Source: CAYTPI01 sp964439625 (GTDB taxonomy: Bacteria > Chloroflexota > Anaerolineae > Aggregatilineales > UBA3940). Taken from it: 64,000 nt of DNA. The stretch is from positions 11,450-75,449 of the forward strand of contig CAYTPI010000017.1 in assembly GCA_964439625.1 (NCBI GenBank), in the 5' to 3' direction. Position numbers and translations under genes: made by a program. This document shows positions 43,590-52,616 of this stretch, piece by piece. The notes beneath the pieces are model-generated. The model was given only the letters and a program-made list of their open reading frames with translations. It was not told the origin of the DNA and ran no database searches. Positions within the stretch are counted from its first letter, which is position 1. Every line of letters starts with the position of its first letter.

Positions 43590-44753
43590 CTACTTGAATT
43601 TCTCAGCGTTCTCACCGATGTATTGGTTCAACTGGATGGCGGAGTAAATGACAACGCCAATTGCGGTGGGGAGCGTCAAGCAGTAGCAGACCCCCGCAAT
43701 CCCAGTGAAAACAGTTGGAATGATCAGCAGTAGGTTTAGCAACACAATACCGCCACCGATGCCCAGCATCATATAGCCGCGCTGCTGATCGCCAGCGTAG
43801 AGCCAGCCGAGACCGGTCAACCCAGGCAAGAGCAGGCTGGGGGCAATCTCTGCTGCCAGGGCGATGTTTTTGTCTTTCAGTTCAGTGATGGTACCGGGGG
43901 GCGGTGCAGCACTGACCGAAGGCTGTGGCTCTTCATTTGCCGAGATCGCTTGGGGTTGCCCCTCAGCAGGTGCTGAAGCGGCCTTATTAGCCGTTTGTTG
44001 ACGTAAGGCGGCAAGCTCCTCATCCTCGATTGGCATGGTTGGCTCGTAGCCTTTGTCTTCTACCGGCGGCGTCTCTGCCATTTTGTCGCGCAGGGCCTGA
44101 ATATCTTCGGCCTCCATCGGCGCTGTATCCTGCTGCGAGTCACTTGATGGTGCTGCTGGCTCATCGTCTTCAGGTGGTGCCATGCCAGCTTTGGGGCTTG
44201 CACCCAGCGCTGCATCAACATCGATCTTCTCAGTCATTGACTGATTGGGGTCGGTTGCCTTGATATCCTCGCTGAAGGCATCTGCTGCTTTCTGTTGATC
44301 ATCGTCGCTGTCTTCAGTGGGTGGCTCTGGCTCAGGCATTTCCTCACTGTCGTCTGACTTCGAGGTGTCTAAGTCAACAAGCAGTTTTTCTTGTTCATCA
44401 CGCCCTATTTTGACAGTCTTAGAGACATCACTGTCGGCCTTCTTTATGACGGTAGTTGCTTTGATTTCGCTCTCATCAGGAATGGTGACTTTGAACTCCG
44501 TCTCACCGATGCCAAGCATGTCCCCATCACTAAGTTCGGTTGGTTCTGTGATGTCTGTTCCGTTAATGCGCGTGCCATTGGTGCTGCCATTATCATGAAG
44601 CATCAGCTTGCCATCTTCTTTGGTGAGATGGGCGTGATTACCAGAAGCCATTAAGTCGTCTACGACAATATCACTCTTAGGGCTGCGCCCAATGGTGACC
44701 TCTGGCTTCTTGATTTCATACTCGACTCCATCCGGGTCGGTTAGTTTCATCAT
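43590..44753 (-). CDS. FHA-domain membrane protein
   Basis: 387 residues from the ATG at 44753 (a second ATG follows; GGAGA upstream). A longer frame to 44888 starts with unrelated residues. The FHA domain (~10-90) has the phosphothreonine-binding marks GRSPKSD, SGNHAHL and DNGSTNGTRING. A ~190-residue acidic, Pro/Ser-rich disordered stretch follows with EPTMPIEDEELAALRQQ-type repeats. The C-terminus (~300-387) has three membrane helices in a TM2-like arrangement (GLGWLYAGDQQRGYMMLG). It would read Ser/Thr kinase phosphorylation at the membrane. Orientation: FHA inside. Confidence 0.85.
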   Translation of the reverse strand: MMKLTDPDGVEYEIKKPEVTIGRSPKSDIVVDDLMASGNHAHLTKEDGKLMLHDNGSTNGTRINGTDITEPTELSDGDMLGIGETEFKVTIPDESEIKATTVIKKADSDVSKTVKIGRDEQEKLLVDLDTSKSDDSEEMPEPEPPTEDSDDDQQKAADAFSEDIKATDPNQSMTEKIDVDAALGASPKAGMAPPEDDEPAAPSSDSQQDTAPMEAEDIQALRDKMAETPPVEDKGYEPTMPIEDEELAALRQQTANKAASAPAEGQPQAISANEEPQPSVSAAPPPGTITELKDKNIALAAEIAPSLLLPGLTGLGWLYAGDQQRGYMMLGIGGGIVLLNLLLIIPTVFTGIAGVCYCLTLPTAIGVVIYSAIQLNQYIGENAEKFK

Positions 44754-45013
44754 CAGTTTGTCTCCGTGTGGATGCGATTCTTCTACTTCATTATACGAAC
44801 ATCCGGGAAATTTGGCTTCAATGACCTGCGCCTTCTCAACGAATAAGCTAAGGATGCACAAATATGTTACTTCTGTGAACCATTTCAAGTGCTACCAACG
44901 ACCCAATAGATGAACGGCAACAATAGATCGTTCGCTGCATAGTTAAATAATCAGGAAAGCAGCAGTGCGGGCTTAGTAAGCAGGCTGCTGCCAAAGGTTT
45001 AAGGGGAACCTTT

Positions 45014-46141
45014 ATGACTATATTCACGCTTGATACAATTTCGATTGCCGTGGTGCTAACTGCCGCGATGCTTTCTGGTTTGGCTGTTTGGTTCGCATTG
45101 CAGGGCAGCCGGGTGGATCCAACCCAGCGAGAGCGGTATATGCTGTCGCTGCTGCCAGATGCTGTGCTAATCATTGATGATATTTTGTGTATTGTGGATG
45201 CTAACCCTGCGGCGACTTGTTTACTGCACGGGCCATATGATCAAGGTATGCTGCTGGAAAAAGCCCTACCTGAATTGATTACTGCACTCGCCAACGACGA
45301 GGAGCAGCTCAAGCTCAAAGAGACCGTCTACGGCATTGAACAATACCCATTAAACACTGGAACAATGATCGTTCTGCATGATGTAACCAAGTGGGTGCAG
45401 AAGGAACGTACACTCCAAAAGCAGATCGAGCAGTTAGAAAAACAAAATGCTTCGCTAGATAATTTCACACAGACCGTTGCGCATGATCTACAAGCCCCCG
45501 TTAGCTTGGTGATCGGCTATAGTGACATAGTCTTGCAGGCCGAAGATGATGAAGTCTCTGCGGAATACAAAGAATTTGCCCTGCGGATTAAGGCTGCTGG
45601 CTCGAACATGGGCGACATGGTCAAGAATCTGCTGCTGCTGGCGCACGTCGCCGATGCGGGTAAGAAGGTCGGACCGGTCGATATGAACACGACAGCGCAG
45701 CGGGCGGTAGCACGCTTTAGCTTTGAACTGGAGCAGCGCCAGATAGAGATTGACGTCAGCAAGACCATGCCCGAAGCCCTGGCGCATGGCCCCTGGGTCG
45801 AGGAAGTCTATGCCAACCTGATCAGCAATGCGATCAAATATATCGGTAAGGACAATGCCCACCCGGCGATCAGGCTGACCGCTCGCCACTACGGCACGCA
45901 CATCCGCTATGAAGTGCGCGATAATGGCATCGGGATCGCCCCAGAGAATCGAGAAAAACTCTGGGATATGTTTGCTCGCTTTGACCGGACAGAAGCAGTC
46001 GGTATGGGCATTGGGCTTTCGATTGTGATGCGCACTGTCTCCAAGCTCAACGGAGAGGTTGGGCTGGAGAGCAAACTCGGTGAAGGCAGTACTTTTTGGT
46101 TCACTCTGCCAGCCTATATGCCATGCATTGTTGCTGCCTAA
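45014..46141 (+). CDS. Membrane-anchored sensor histidine kinase
   Basis: 375 residues. One N-terminal membrane helix (ISIAVVLTAAMLSGLAVWF), a PAS-like segment (LLPDAVLIIDDILCIVDANPAA), a short coiled coil (RTLQKQIEQLEKQNASLDN), HisKA with phospho-acceptor His in VAHDLQAPVS, and an ATPase with NLISNAIKY, DNGIGIAPENREKLWDMF and GIGLSIVMRTV. AAGGGGAACC precedes the ATG. No response regulator gene is adjacent, though a single-domain regulator lies at 49675. The signal is unknown. It is the intact counterpart of the broken kinase at 37680. Confidence 0.88.
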   Translation: MTIFTLDTISIAVVLTAAMLSGLAVWFALQGSRVDPTQRERYMLSLLPDAVLIIDDILCIVDANPAATCLLHGPYDQGMLLEKALPELITALANDEEQLKLKETVYGIEQYPLNTGTMIVLHDVTKWVQKERTLQKQIEQLEKQNASLDNFTQTVAHDLQAPVSLVIGYSDIVLQAEDDEVSAEYKEFALRIKAAGSNMGDMVKNLLLLAHVADAGKKVGPVDMNTTAQRAVARFSFELEQRQIEIDVSKTMPEALAHGPWVEEVYANLISNAIKYIGKDNAHPAIRLTARHYGTHIRYEVRDNGIGIAPENREKLWDMFARFDRTEAVGMGIGLSIVMRTVSKLNGEVGLESKLGEGSTFWFTLPAYMPCIVAA

Positions 46142-46170
46142 TGCGACAGGTCGCTGGATGGGGCCAAGTG

Positions 46171-46932
46171 TTAATCGGCGTTGGCGAGGTCATTGTCGAA
46201 GCTGGCAACATCCTCTACTGGGTAGAAGGGGCCCTCTCCCTGACTATCGGTTAAGGTTAAGTCACCGCTGCGGCCGGCACTAGCAACGACTACATCATGG
46301 GTTGCCAACAAATACACTGTGCCATCAGGCGCAGTGGTTTCTTCTGTCGTCAACAACAAACTCTGAATACCGCCGCCAATACCGCTTGCGTCTGATGGCG
46401 CATCTTCCGCGAAGTAGTATTGTGTTGTGAGCAGTTCTGTATCTCCTTGGAACACTTTTACATGAATATGCCGCGGACGGTTCCCGTACTCACCCGGTGT
46501 AATCGTGCGGAAGATATAGCTGCCGTCAGGGTCGGCTGTCGTTGAACCAAAGCCTTGAAAGCCCTCGTCAAAGTTAGCAGAGGCGGGATCATTGGGGTGG
46601 TTGTAGGCTGCCCCGGAGTCTGTTTGCCAAAACTCGATGCGGGCGTCTGGCACAGGGTCGCCGCTTACGTCAAGGATGCGCCCAGTAACCAGTAAAGGCT
46701 GACCTTCAGCCGTGATCGGTGCTGTAAAAGCCTGGGCAGGGTGGCCTTCAGCGTCTGCCTGAGGCGACTGGGCCTCAGGTTGGCTGGTGACTAACGGCAC
46801 ATATGACTCAACCTGTGGGGTTGGCTCGCTGGTTGGTTCAACAGTGTTAGCCCTTAGGCCACATGCTGCCATCAAAACAGACACAACGAGCACAATCATT
46901 AATCGGACTGGGTTATAGCCTTGCAATGTCAC
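46171..46932 (-). CDS. Exported intradiol ring-cleavage dioxygenase-fold lipoprotein
   Basis: 253 residues from a GTG at 46932 (AGGA just upstream). The signal peptide ends in the lipobox LMAAC, followed by a Pro/Thr/Glu linker. Residues ~80-235 are an intradiol dioxygenase C-domain: TGRILDVSGDPVPDARIEFW, a Tyr in AAYNHP, and EYGNRPRHIHVKVF holding the second Tyr and the two His that bind Fe(III). The classical enzymes are cytosolic; this one is on the outer face of the membrane, as in a group of secreted intradiol-like proteins. It may act on extracellular catechols. It converges with the kinase gene. Confidence 0.8.
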   Translation of the reverse strand: MTLQGYNPVRLMIVLVVSVLMAACGLRANTVEPTSEPTPQVESYVPLVTSQPEAQSPQADAEGHPAQAFTAPITAEGQPLLVTGRILDVSGDPVPDARIEFWQTDSGAAYNHPNDPASANFDEGFQGFGSTTADPDGSYIFRTITPGEYGNRPRHIHVKVFQGDTELLTTQYYFAEDAPSDASGIGGGIQSLLLTTEETTAPDGTVYLLATHDVVVASAGRSGDLTLTDSQGEGPFYPVEDVASFDNDLANAD

Positions 46933-47031
46933 ATCCTGAATAGCGTCAATATGGGGAGATCATAACAACTGCTCCGATCGTGGTACACTATCTTGCGGAC
47001 TGTTAATGGAGATTTATTAGAGCGGAAAATT

Positions 47032-47787
47032 ATGTTTCGTGAACCAACGTCGACTCAATACGACCTCACGTTTTCAATCGCCGGTTTTCCTGTACGTGTT
47101 CACCCACTTTTTTGGTTGATTGCCTTGTTGTTTGGCTCTTCCTCGGGTGACCTCGTCTTTTTGGTGATCTGGGTGGTGGTTGTCTTTATCTCAATTTTGA
47201 TCCATGAATTGGGCCATGCCTTTGCGATGCGGGCCTTTGGTCAGGGGGCGCGTATTGTCCTGTATGGTGCCGGTGGTCTCGCAATCCCGGAGCGCGCCCG
47301 CTGGGGCGTTGGGTATGCTAACGTGACCCCTAGCCGTGCTCAGAAGATATTCATCTCGTTTGCCGGGCCGTTGGCGGGTTTTATATTGGCGGGGCTGGTG
47401 ATTGGGTCTATTATTTCACTGGGTGGTATTGTTAATTTTCGATTTCTATTGGGCTTTATTCCGTTCCCAGTGACGAGTATTCCGAACCCGCACCCTATCG
47501 TGATGGACTTTATCCGGGCGCTGCTGTCGGTCAATATTTTCTGGGGGTTGGTAAACCTTGTCCCTGTTTTCCCCTTAGACGGTGGGCAGATTGCGCGCGA
47601 AGTTGCCACTGGAGTAGACCCGATCAATGGGTTGCGTGTCTCTTTGTGGATTTCCGTAGTGGCGGCGGTTGCTGCTGGCATTGTCGGGTTCTTTCAATTT
47701 GGCAGCATCTTCATGGCGTTGTTGTTTGGCTACCTTGCCTATCAGAGCTATCAGATGGTACAAGGCTCATCGTTACGCTTTCGCTGA
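47032..47787 (+). CDS. Site-2 protease family protein (M50 metallopeptidase)
   Basis: 251 residues from the ATG at 47032; the in-frame start at 46993 adds a hydrophilic stretch without a better ribosome site. About six membrane helices, with the zinc motif ILIHELGHAFAMR (HExxH) in the second and the third ligand Asp in FPLDGGQIA. Family members cut membrane-spanning substrates such as anti-sigma factors within the bilayer. No PDZ or CBS domain is attached. A strong terminator follows, so it is the end of its transcript. Substrate unknown. Confidence 0.88.
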   Translation: MFREPTSTQYDLTFSIAGFPVRVHPLFWLIALLFGSSSGDLVFLVIWVVVVFISILIHELGHAFAMRAFGQGARIVLYGAGGLAIPERARWGVGYANVTPSRAQKIFISFAGPLAGFILAGLVIGSIISLGGIVNFRFLLGFIPFPVTSIPNPHPIVMDFIRALLSVNIFWGLVNLVPVFPLDGGQIAREVATGVDPINGLRVSLWISVVAAVAAGIVGFFQFGSIFMALLFGYLAYQSYQMVQGSSLRFR

Positions 47788-47802
47788 CGCGGTAAAGAAT
47801 CG

Positions 47803-47833
47803 AAAAACCGCAGCGATTGGTGCTGCGGTTTTT
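47803..47833. terminator. Intrinsic terminator after the site-2 protease gene
   Basis: A perfect 12-bp stem (AAAAACCGCAGC with its complement GCTGCGGTTTTT) around a 7-base loop. The A-run and T-run at the two ends make it work in both directions, which also suits the convergent gene at 47869. Confidence 0.9.
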
Positions 47834-47868
47834 CAGAGATTTGGTCCTGATAAAGAAAAATAAGGACG

Positions 47869-48132
47869 CTATGAATTGAGTTTGTTCAGCAGCTTTCGAG
47901 CGTTTTTTGCTGCTGCCCTATTTTGACGCGTGCTGACCATCTCGGCGCTGCTGATTGCCTTGTTCAGGTATGTCTCGCGCTCTGTGGGGTCTAGCGTCAA
48001 CCCGGCGGCAATAACCCAAGCTGGGCCATTCGTCGGGTTTTCATTGAGTATGGTTTGTGTGATCATATCAGCTTCCTGCCATTTGCCAGCACGAGCAAGT
48101 GACGCGGCTTGATTGATGCGTGGATCCTCCAT
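47869..48132 (-). CDS. Small TPR-like hypothetical protein
   Basis: 87 residues from the ATG at 48132, preceded by GGAGGG; an ATG 12 bases further upstream lacks a ribosome site. It has one TPR-like hairpin (QAASLARAGKWQEADMITQTIL followed by NPTNGPAWVIAAG) and a basic helical tail (KNARKLLNKL). It probably binds another protein. No function can be assigned. Confidence 0.6.
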   Translation of the reverse strand: MEDPRINQAASLARAGKWQEADMITQTILNENPTNGPAWVIAAGLTLDPTERETYLNKAISSAEMVSTRQNRAAAKNARKLLNKLNS

Positions 48133-48322
48133 ACTACCCTCCATTAAGAATAAACTTAGTACTTAAGTCATTATACACTGAAGATACGCCATTATCACTG
48201 CAAGTATGTAAAGAACTTCAAACAACCTTAAGCATGTGAATCTGACGAATTTTAATGATAAAACGGATCTTTGTGTCTATAATATCAACAATATCAATGA
48301 TAAGTGAGAAGTTTTCGCTGAG

Positions 48323-48508
48323 ATGGAAGAGCAAACATTAGATTTGTTTCGTCTGGATCAGGTGGGGTTGTTCCTTGGTGGTTTGACATTTATCGTCGTT
48401 CTACTGGGGTTTAACAGTTTATTCTTCGGCCTTATCGCCAGCCCTGTCAGTGTCTTTAGCTATAGCGTGGTGCGTGGTATTAATCAGTTATTAGCACTTG
48501 AAGAATAG
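48323..48508 (+). CDS. Small single-pass membrane protein
   Basis: 61 residues with one long hydrophobic helix (LFLGGLTFIVVLLGFNSLFFGLI region, ~15-42) and short charged ends. The start at ATG 48323 has a GAG-rich but weak site. It lies 9 bases before the ferredoxin gene and probably shares its transcript. A role as an anchor or partner of the ferredoxin is possible; nothing else is visible. No family recognised. Confidence 0.5.
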   Translation: MEEQTLDLFRLDQVGLFLGGLTFIVVLLGFNSLFFGLIASPVSVFSYSVVRGINQLLALEE

Positions 48509-48517
48509 ATATAGACC

Positions 48518-48877
48518 TTGCCACAAGTAACCATTATTGATGGTGACAAACAAACAGAAGTAAAAGCACAGAACGGCGCAAACCTGCGCCGTCTGCTGTT
48601 AGAGAATGGCTTTAGCCCCTACGTTACACTGACGCGTAAGCTTAACTGTGGTGGGCGCGGGCTATGCGCGACTTGTGGCGTGTGGATTGATGCGTATGCT
48701 GGCGGGAAAACAATGCCAGCCCCACAGCATTGGCACGACACAATCGGTGCACGCTTTGGGTACCCGCGTTTATCCTGCCAAGTGACCGTAGACGCTGATA
48801 TGATCGTTCGCTTGGTGCCCGATAAAGTCATTTGGGGTGGGCCGGAGCAAGAAAGGCGCTGGAGCGCTGACGAATAA
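48518..48877 (+). CDS. 2Fe-2S ferredoxin
   Basis: 119 residues from a TTG at 48518. The cluster motif is CGGRGLCATC (C-x5-C-x2-C) followed by a fourth Cys in RLSCQV about 40 residues on, the plant-type/adrenodoxin-type [2Fe-2S] pattern. The opening strand VTIIDGDKQTEVKAQNGANL fits the beta-grasp fold. An insert between cluster Cys 3 and 4 is rich in His, Trp and Pro. It transfers single electrons; it could in principle serve the P450s of this genome, but it is encoded 13 kb from them. Confidence 0.85.
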   Translation: MPQVTIIDGDKQTEVKAQNGANLRRLLLENGFSPYVTLTRKLNCGGRGLCATCGVWIDAYAGGKTMPAPQHWHDTIGARFGYPRLSCQVTVDADMIVRLVPDKVIWGGPEQERRWSADE

Positions 48878-48882
48878 TAACG

Positions 48883-49659
48883 TCAGTTGTTTTTCTCCAC
48901 CGCGCTGATCATATCGCTCAGGCCTAGCAGTGTTTCACCCCCATCCACTTTAAGAACGACCCCGTGTATAAACTCGTTTTGGGCCAACATCACGATAGCG
49001 TCTGCCACGTTTTGGGCATCACCTGTGCGTCCGAGCGGCAGCGCCTTGCCGATTTGTTCCCAGCGCTCTGGGTCGCCACCACTGGGGATCATAATAGGGC
49101 CGGGCATAATTGCATTGACCTGTATCCCCTGTTTGGCGAAATCCCGTGCGAGCACCTCGGTTAAGGTAATCAAGGCGGCTTTGCTGATCGAATGGTCGGG
49201 TTTGTTGCGGTATGGGGTCGCTGCGGATGTGTCTGTAATGTTGATGAGCGCGCCGCCGCTGCCTTGCTCTAGCATCATCCGAATGGCGCGCTGACTGATC
49301 AGAAAGGGCGCTTTCAGGTTGACACTCATTACTATGTCCCACTCGGCTGAGGACATCGTCAATAGATCGTGGTTCTCCCATGCAGATGCGCTGTTGACGA
49401 CCATATCAAGCCGGTCAAACGTTAGCCTGATCGTGGTGAACAAACGATCAATATCCGCCTCTGATGTCAGGTCAGCTTGAACTGCAATGGCCTTAACCCC
49501 CAACGCCTTGATCTCAGCAATAGTGTCAGCGGCTGCCTCCGGGCTGTGTCCGTGTGTAACAATGATGTGCATGCCTTGGCGAGCCAATTCAAGCGCGATC
49601 ACCTTGCCGACGCGCCGGGCACTGCCCGTGACAAGTGCGACTTTATCATTTAATTCCAT
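48883..49659 (-). CDS. Short-chain dehydrogenase/reductase with His in place of catalytic Tyr
   Basis: 258 residues. The nucleotide-binding TGSARRVGKVIALELA and the NSAS and MSVNLKAP elements are normal, and the Arg pair after TGS resembles pteridine-reductase/FolM-like SDRs. The catalytic YxxxK is HSISK: the Tyr codon TAT is CAT. The Ser (TDTSAATP) and Lys are kept. A Tyr-to-His change normally removes oxidoreductase activity, so this may be inactive, altered in mechanism, or used for binding. The gene is otherwise intact and converges with the ferredoxin gene (5-base gap). Confidence 0.85.
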   Translation of the reverse strand: MELNDKVALVTGSARRVGKVIALELARQGMHIIVTHGHSPEAAADTIAEIKALGVKAIAVQADLTSEADIDRLFTTIRLTFDRLDMVVNSASAWENHDLLTMSSAEWDIVMSVNLKAPFLISQRAIRMMLEQGSGGALINITDTSAATPYRNKPDHSISKAALITLTEVLARDFAKQGIQVNAIMPGPIMIPSGGDPERWEQIGKALPLGRTGDAQNVADAIVMLAQNEFIHGVVLKVDGGETLLGLSDMISAVEKNN

Positions 49660-49674
49660 AGGGTTCTTTCCAAA

Positions 49675-50049
49675 TTAAGAAGAAGCCAGTATACCAGCTT
49701 CACTGAGCAAGGTATGGAGCGTGCTAATATCAAAATTGCCTTTTTCCAAGATTGCTACGACGCCCGGCATTCGTTTGACCTCATGCTCGCGGTTGCTAAG
49801 GCCAGTCAGAACGATGACCGGAATACTGCGTGTCGCCTCGCGCCGCTGCAAGTGCGCCAGCGTCATGAAACCATCCATCACAGGCATGTTGAGATCAAGA
49901 ATAATGGCATCTGGTGTGGCTTCAGTGACGAGCGCTAGCGCTTTTTCACCATGGTGTGCTTCTTGGGTCGCAAAGCCAATATTGTCTAGGGTCGCAGACA
50001 GTAACTCACGAATAACGGGTTCGTCATCTACAATTAAAATGTAACTCAT
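49675..50049 (-). CDS. Single-domain response regulator
   Basis: 124 residues, receiver domain only. Acidic pocket DDE at ~8-10, phospho-acceptor Asp in AIILDLNMPVMDG, Thr in VIVLTGLS. The normal Lys of the KP(F) motif appears as LEKGNFD, so Lys is kept without Pro. No output domain: it would act by phosphotransfer or protein binding (CheY/DivK style). It lies 15 bases upstream of the SDR gene in the same direction and may be co-transcribed. Confidence 0.88.
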   Translation of the reverse strand: MSYILIVDDEPVIRELLSATLDNIGFATQEAHHGEKALALVTEATPDAIILDLNMPVMDGFMTLAHLQRREATRSIPVIVLTGLSNREHEVKRMPGVVAILEKGNFDISTLHTLLSEAGILASS

Positions 50050-50277
50050 TCAAAATCTCCTGAAGCAGCACAATGTGTATATCGATTAGTCGTCAGAGTA
50101 ACTGCGTCAGAATGTGGCTTAATTCCTGTTCGCCAAGAATTTTGATGCCATTACCCTGAACTGATGGTAGCTAAATACCAATCTGCATTCAATACCTGTT
50201 AAACTGTAGGGGTGACTGTCGTGATCGCGCCTGCGGTCTAGTTGGTACTTTGATTGACGCTAATGAAGGAGACCTTC

Positions 50278-51522
50278 ATGCCCGGCAAGTATTTTGATAT
50301 GGATAGCCTTCCCACGCCTGATGAAGCGCGTGCTCAGATGCTGTCTTATGTTCAACCGCTGACAAGGACTGAGCGTATCCGCTCCGTAAATGCGGTGAGG
50401 CGTGTGCTAGCTGAGCAGATCGTCGCCCCGCAGAATTCACCTGACTTTCGGCGCAGCACCATGGATGGGTATGCTGTTGTTGCATCTGACCTTGCGCAGG
50501 CGTCTCCTGAGTCGCTGGTGACCCTCGATGTGGTTGGCGAGTCGCTTACCGGGCAGGCCACCGATTTCACAATTAGCCCAGGCACGGCGGCCCTGGTCCG
50601 GACGGGTGGTATGGTGCCCCAAGGGGCCGATGCCGTGGTTCAAGTGGAATGGACGCAGAAACAGGGCGACGCCGCCATTACCGTCAATGGTAGGCTGAAA
50701 CCGGGTGACAACCTCATTGAGGTGGGGGAAGATCTGCGTCAAGGCGATGTTGTTATGCAAGCCGGTGACATGCTGCGGGCACAAGAGGTTGGCGGCTTGT
50801 TGAGCCTTGGTATTGTCGAGGTGCAAGTCGTCAGCAAACCCCGGATCGCCATTATCTCCACTGGTGATGAGGTCGTTGCGCCGGAACAAACCACCCAACC
50901 GGGGCAAGTGCGCGATATTAACTCGTTTACGTTGGCTTCATTGGTGGAGCAAGCAGGTGGTAGCGCCCGCACCTACGGTGTTGTACCAGATGACTTTGAG
51001 CTACTGGTGGAACGTCTCCGCTACATTCTTGGGCAAGGTATTGATCTGGTTGTGTTGAGTGCCGGCAGCTCCGTCAGTGATACCGACCGCGTGCCGGATG
51101 CGATCAACCTATTGGGTGAACCAGGGATGCTGCTGCATGGTGTCGCAACGCGCCCCGGCAAACCGACGGCTTTCGGCATTGTCGATGGTGTCCCCATGCT
51201 CGGCTTGCCTGGTAACCCGGTCAGTGCGATGGTGCAGTTTATGCGGATGGGCGTTCCAATGATCCATAAGCTGTTGGGGGCCGAGCCGAAACTGCCCTAT
51301 CTGCTGCCCGCCACCCTGACTGGCCCGCTGGGCAGTCGCGTCAACCGCGAAGATTGGCTCCCGGTGGCGCTGTCTCAGGGGGAGAACGGGTTGCTCGCTG
51401 TCCCGATTCCCTTCAAGAGCAACTTAATCTTTACGCTCGTGCAGGCCGATGCCCTCGTCAAGGTGCCGCGTGAGTCGGCCCAACTTGAAGCGGGCGCAAT
51501 GGTCGAAGTGTTGTTGGCATAG
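50278..51522 (+). CDS. moeA: Molybdopterin molybdenumtransferase MoeA
   Basis: 414 residues from the ATG at 50278, chosen because AAGGAGA lies 6 bases upstream; the ATG at 50263 and the TTG-type start at 50254 are further out. MoeA landmarks: FRRSTMDGYAV, VRTGGMVPQGADAVV, IISTGDEVV, the molybdopterin-binding loop VVLSAGSSVSDTD (usual GG[ST]S, here GSS), RPGKPTAFG, GLPGNPVSAM. It inserts molybdate into adenylylated molybdopterin. No molybdoenzyme gene lies nearby. mrr follows after 12 bases. Confidence 0.92.
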   Translation: MPGKYFDMDSLPTPDEARAQMLSYVQPLTRTERIRSVNAVRRVLAEQIVAPQNSPDFRRSTMDGYAVVASDLAQASPESLVTLDVVGESLTGQATDFTISPGTAALVRTGGMVPQGADAVVQVEWTQKQGDAAITVNGRLKPGDNLIEVGEDLRQGDVVMQAGDMLRAQEVGGLLSLGIVEVQVVSKPRIAIISTGDEVVAPEQTTQPGQVRDINSFTLASLVEQAGGSARTYGVVPDDFELLVERLRYILGQGIDLVVLSAGSSVSDTDRVPDAINLLGEPGMLLHGVATRPGKPTAFGIVDGVPMLGLPGNPVSAMVQFMRMGVPMIHKLLGAEPKLPYLLPATLTGPLGSRVNREDWLPVALSQGENGLLAVPIPFKSNLIFTLVQADALVKVPRESAQLEAGAMVEVLLA

Positions 51523-51534
51523 AGGAGGTGTTAT

Positions 51535-52380
51535 ATGACAGATATCTATATACCAAGCTATGACGAAATGATGAACCCACTACTACAGGCTCTGAGGGAA
51601 CTTGGCGGGTCTGGTACGATACGAGAACTTGAAGCTGAGGTTGCCCAAATTATGGCGCTTTCAGATGAACAGCTTGAGCTTCTACATGATGAGGAGCGCG
51701 GTGCGCGTACAGAATTTAGTTATAGGTTGGCTTGGACAAGAACATATTTAAAGAAGGTCGGTCTGATAATCAATTCTAGCCGAGGTGTGTGGGTAATGAC
51801 TGCTTTGGGAAGACAACAGCACCATATTGACGAAGGTGCTGTTGTGAACCAAGTGCGGCAAATGGACGCGAAGTCTAGGTCTACGTCTGCTGGTGACATC
51901 CCTGAACCAGACGATATTCTGACTTGGGAAGATGAGCTGCTGGAGATATTGCTTAACATCACACCTGATGCCTTTGAGCGGCTGGTACAACAATTACTAC
52001 GTGAGTCAGGCTTTACACAGGTGGAGGTGACGGGTGAACCCGGTGATGGCGGCATTGATGGCGTTGGCGTGCTTCAGTTGAATGGCTTGATAAGCTTTAA
52101 GGTATTGTTCCAAGCGAAACGTTGGAAAGGCTCCGTCGGGGCTAGTATCGTCAGAGACTTTCGCGGGGCAATGGCTGGTCGTGCAGATAAGGGATTGTTG
52201 GTAACAACCAGCACATTTACCCAAGACGCACAACGTGAAGCAACCCGTGACGGGGCTGATGCCATTGACCTTGTCGATGGTGAAGCCCTTGTTAACAAGC
52301 TCAAGGAGCTTGGTTTGGGTGTTCGTACAGAGGTCGTTGAAAAAGTGATTATTGACAAAGATTGGTTCACTGGCATATAA
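51535..52380 (+). CDS. mrr: Mrr-family type IV restriction endonuclease
   Basis: 281 residues. N-terminal winged-helix Mrr_N domain (~1-95: MNPLLQALRELGGSGTIREL, GVWVMTALGR). C-terminal PD-(D/E)XK nuclease domain (~140-260) with FERLVQQLLRESGF, catalytic Asp in GDGGIDGVG and QAKRWKGSVG (QxK). Mrr cuts modified (methylated) foreign DNA and needs no partner methylase. Start ATG 51535 has AGGAGGTG upstream. Being 12 bases after moeA it could share that transcript, an unusual setting that suggests insertion behind a housekeeping gene. Confidence 0.9.
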   Translation: MTDIYIPSYDEMMNPLLQALRELGGSGTIRELEAEVAQIMALSDEQLELLHDEERGARTEFSYRLAWTRTYLKKVGLIINSSRGVWVMTALGRQQHHIDEGAVVNQVRQMDAKSRSTSAGDIPEPDDILTWEDELLEILLNITPDAFERLVQQLLRESGFTQVEVTGEPGDGGIDGVGVLQLNGLISFKVLFQAKRWKGSVGASIVRDFRGAMAGRADKGLLVTTSTFTQDAQREATRDGADAIDLVDGEALVNKLKELGLGVRTEVVEKVIIDKDWFTGI

Positions 52381-52616
52381 GTAGCCGAGCTATTCTCTAG
52401 GGAGCTTAGGCTTGCAGGCATACGTGCGGTGTCCTTAGTTTGTGTTATTGGATGGTTGCTCCGCATCGATACCGGCAAACAAATGTGAAACAATTGCCTT
52501 AGGCTCTTGATATTGAACCAAGAATGGGCGTAACATTGTTAGGTAGATGATTAAATCACTGCGCTGCTGCGGCAGCCAATCATCTGTTCATCCACCTTCA
52601 CCACTAGGGACCTCCC

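Noticed and set aside
51535..52380. A restriction-modification system with a methylase
   Set aside because: No methyltransferase or specificity gene is present, and Mrr is a type IV enzyme that acts alone.
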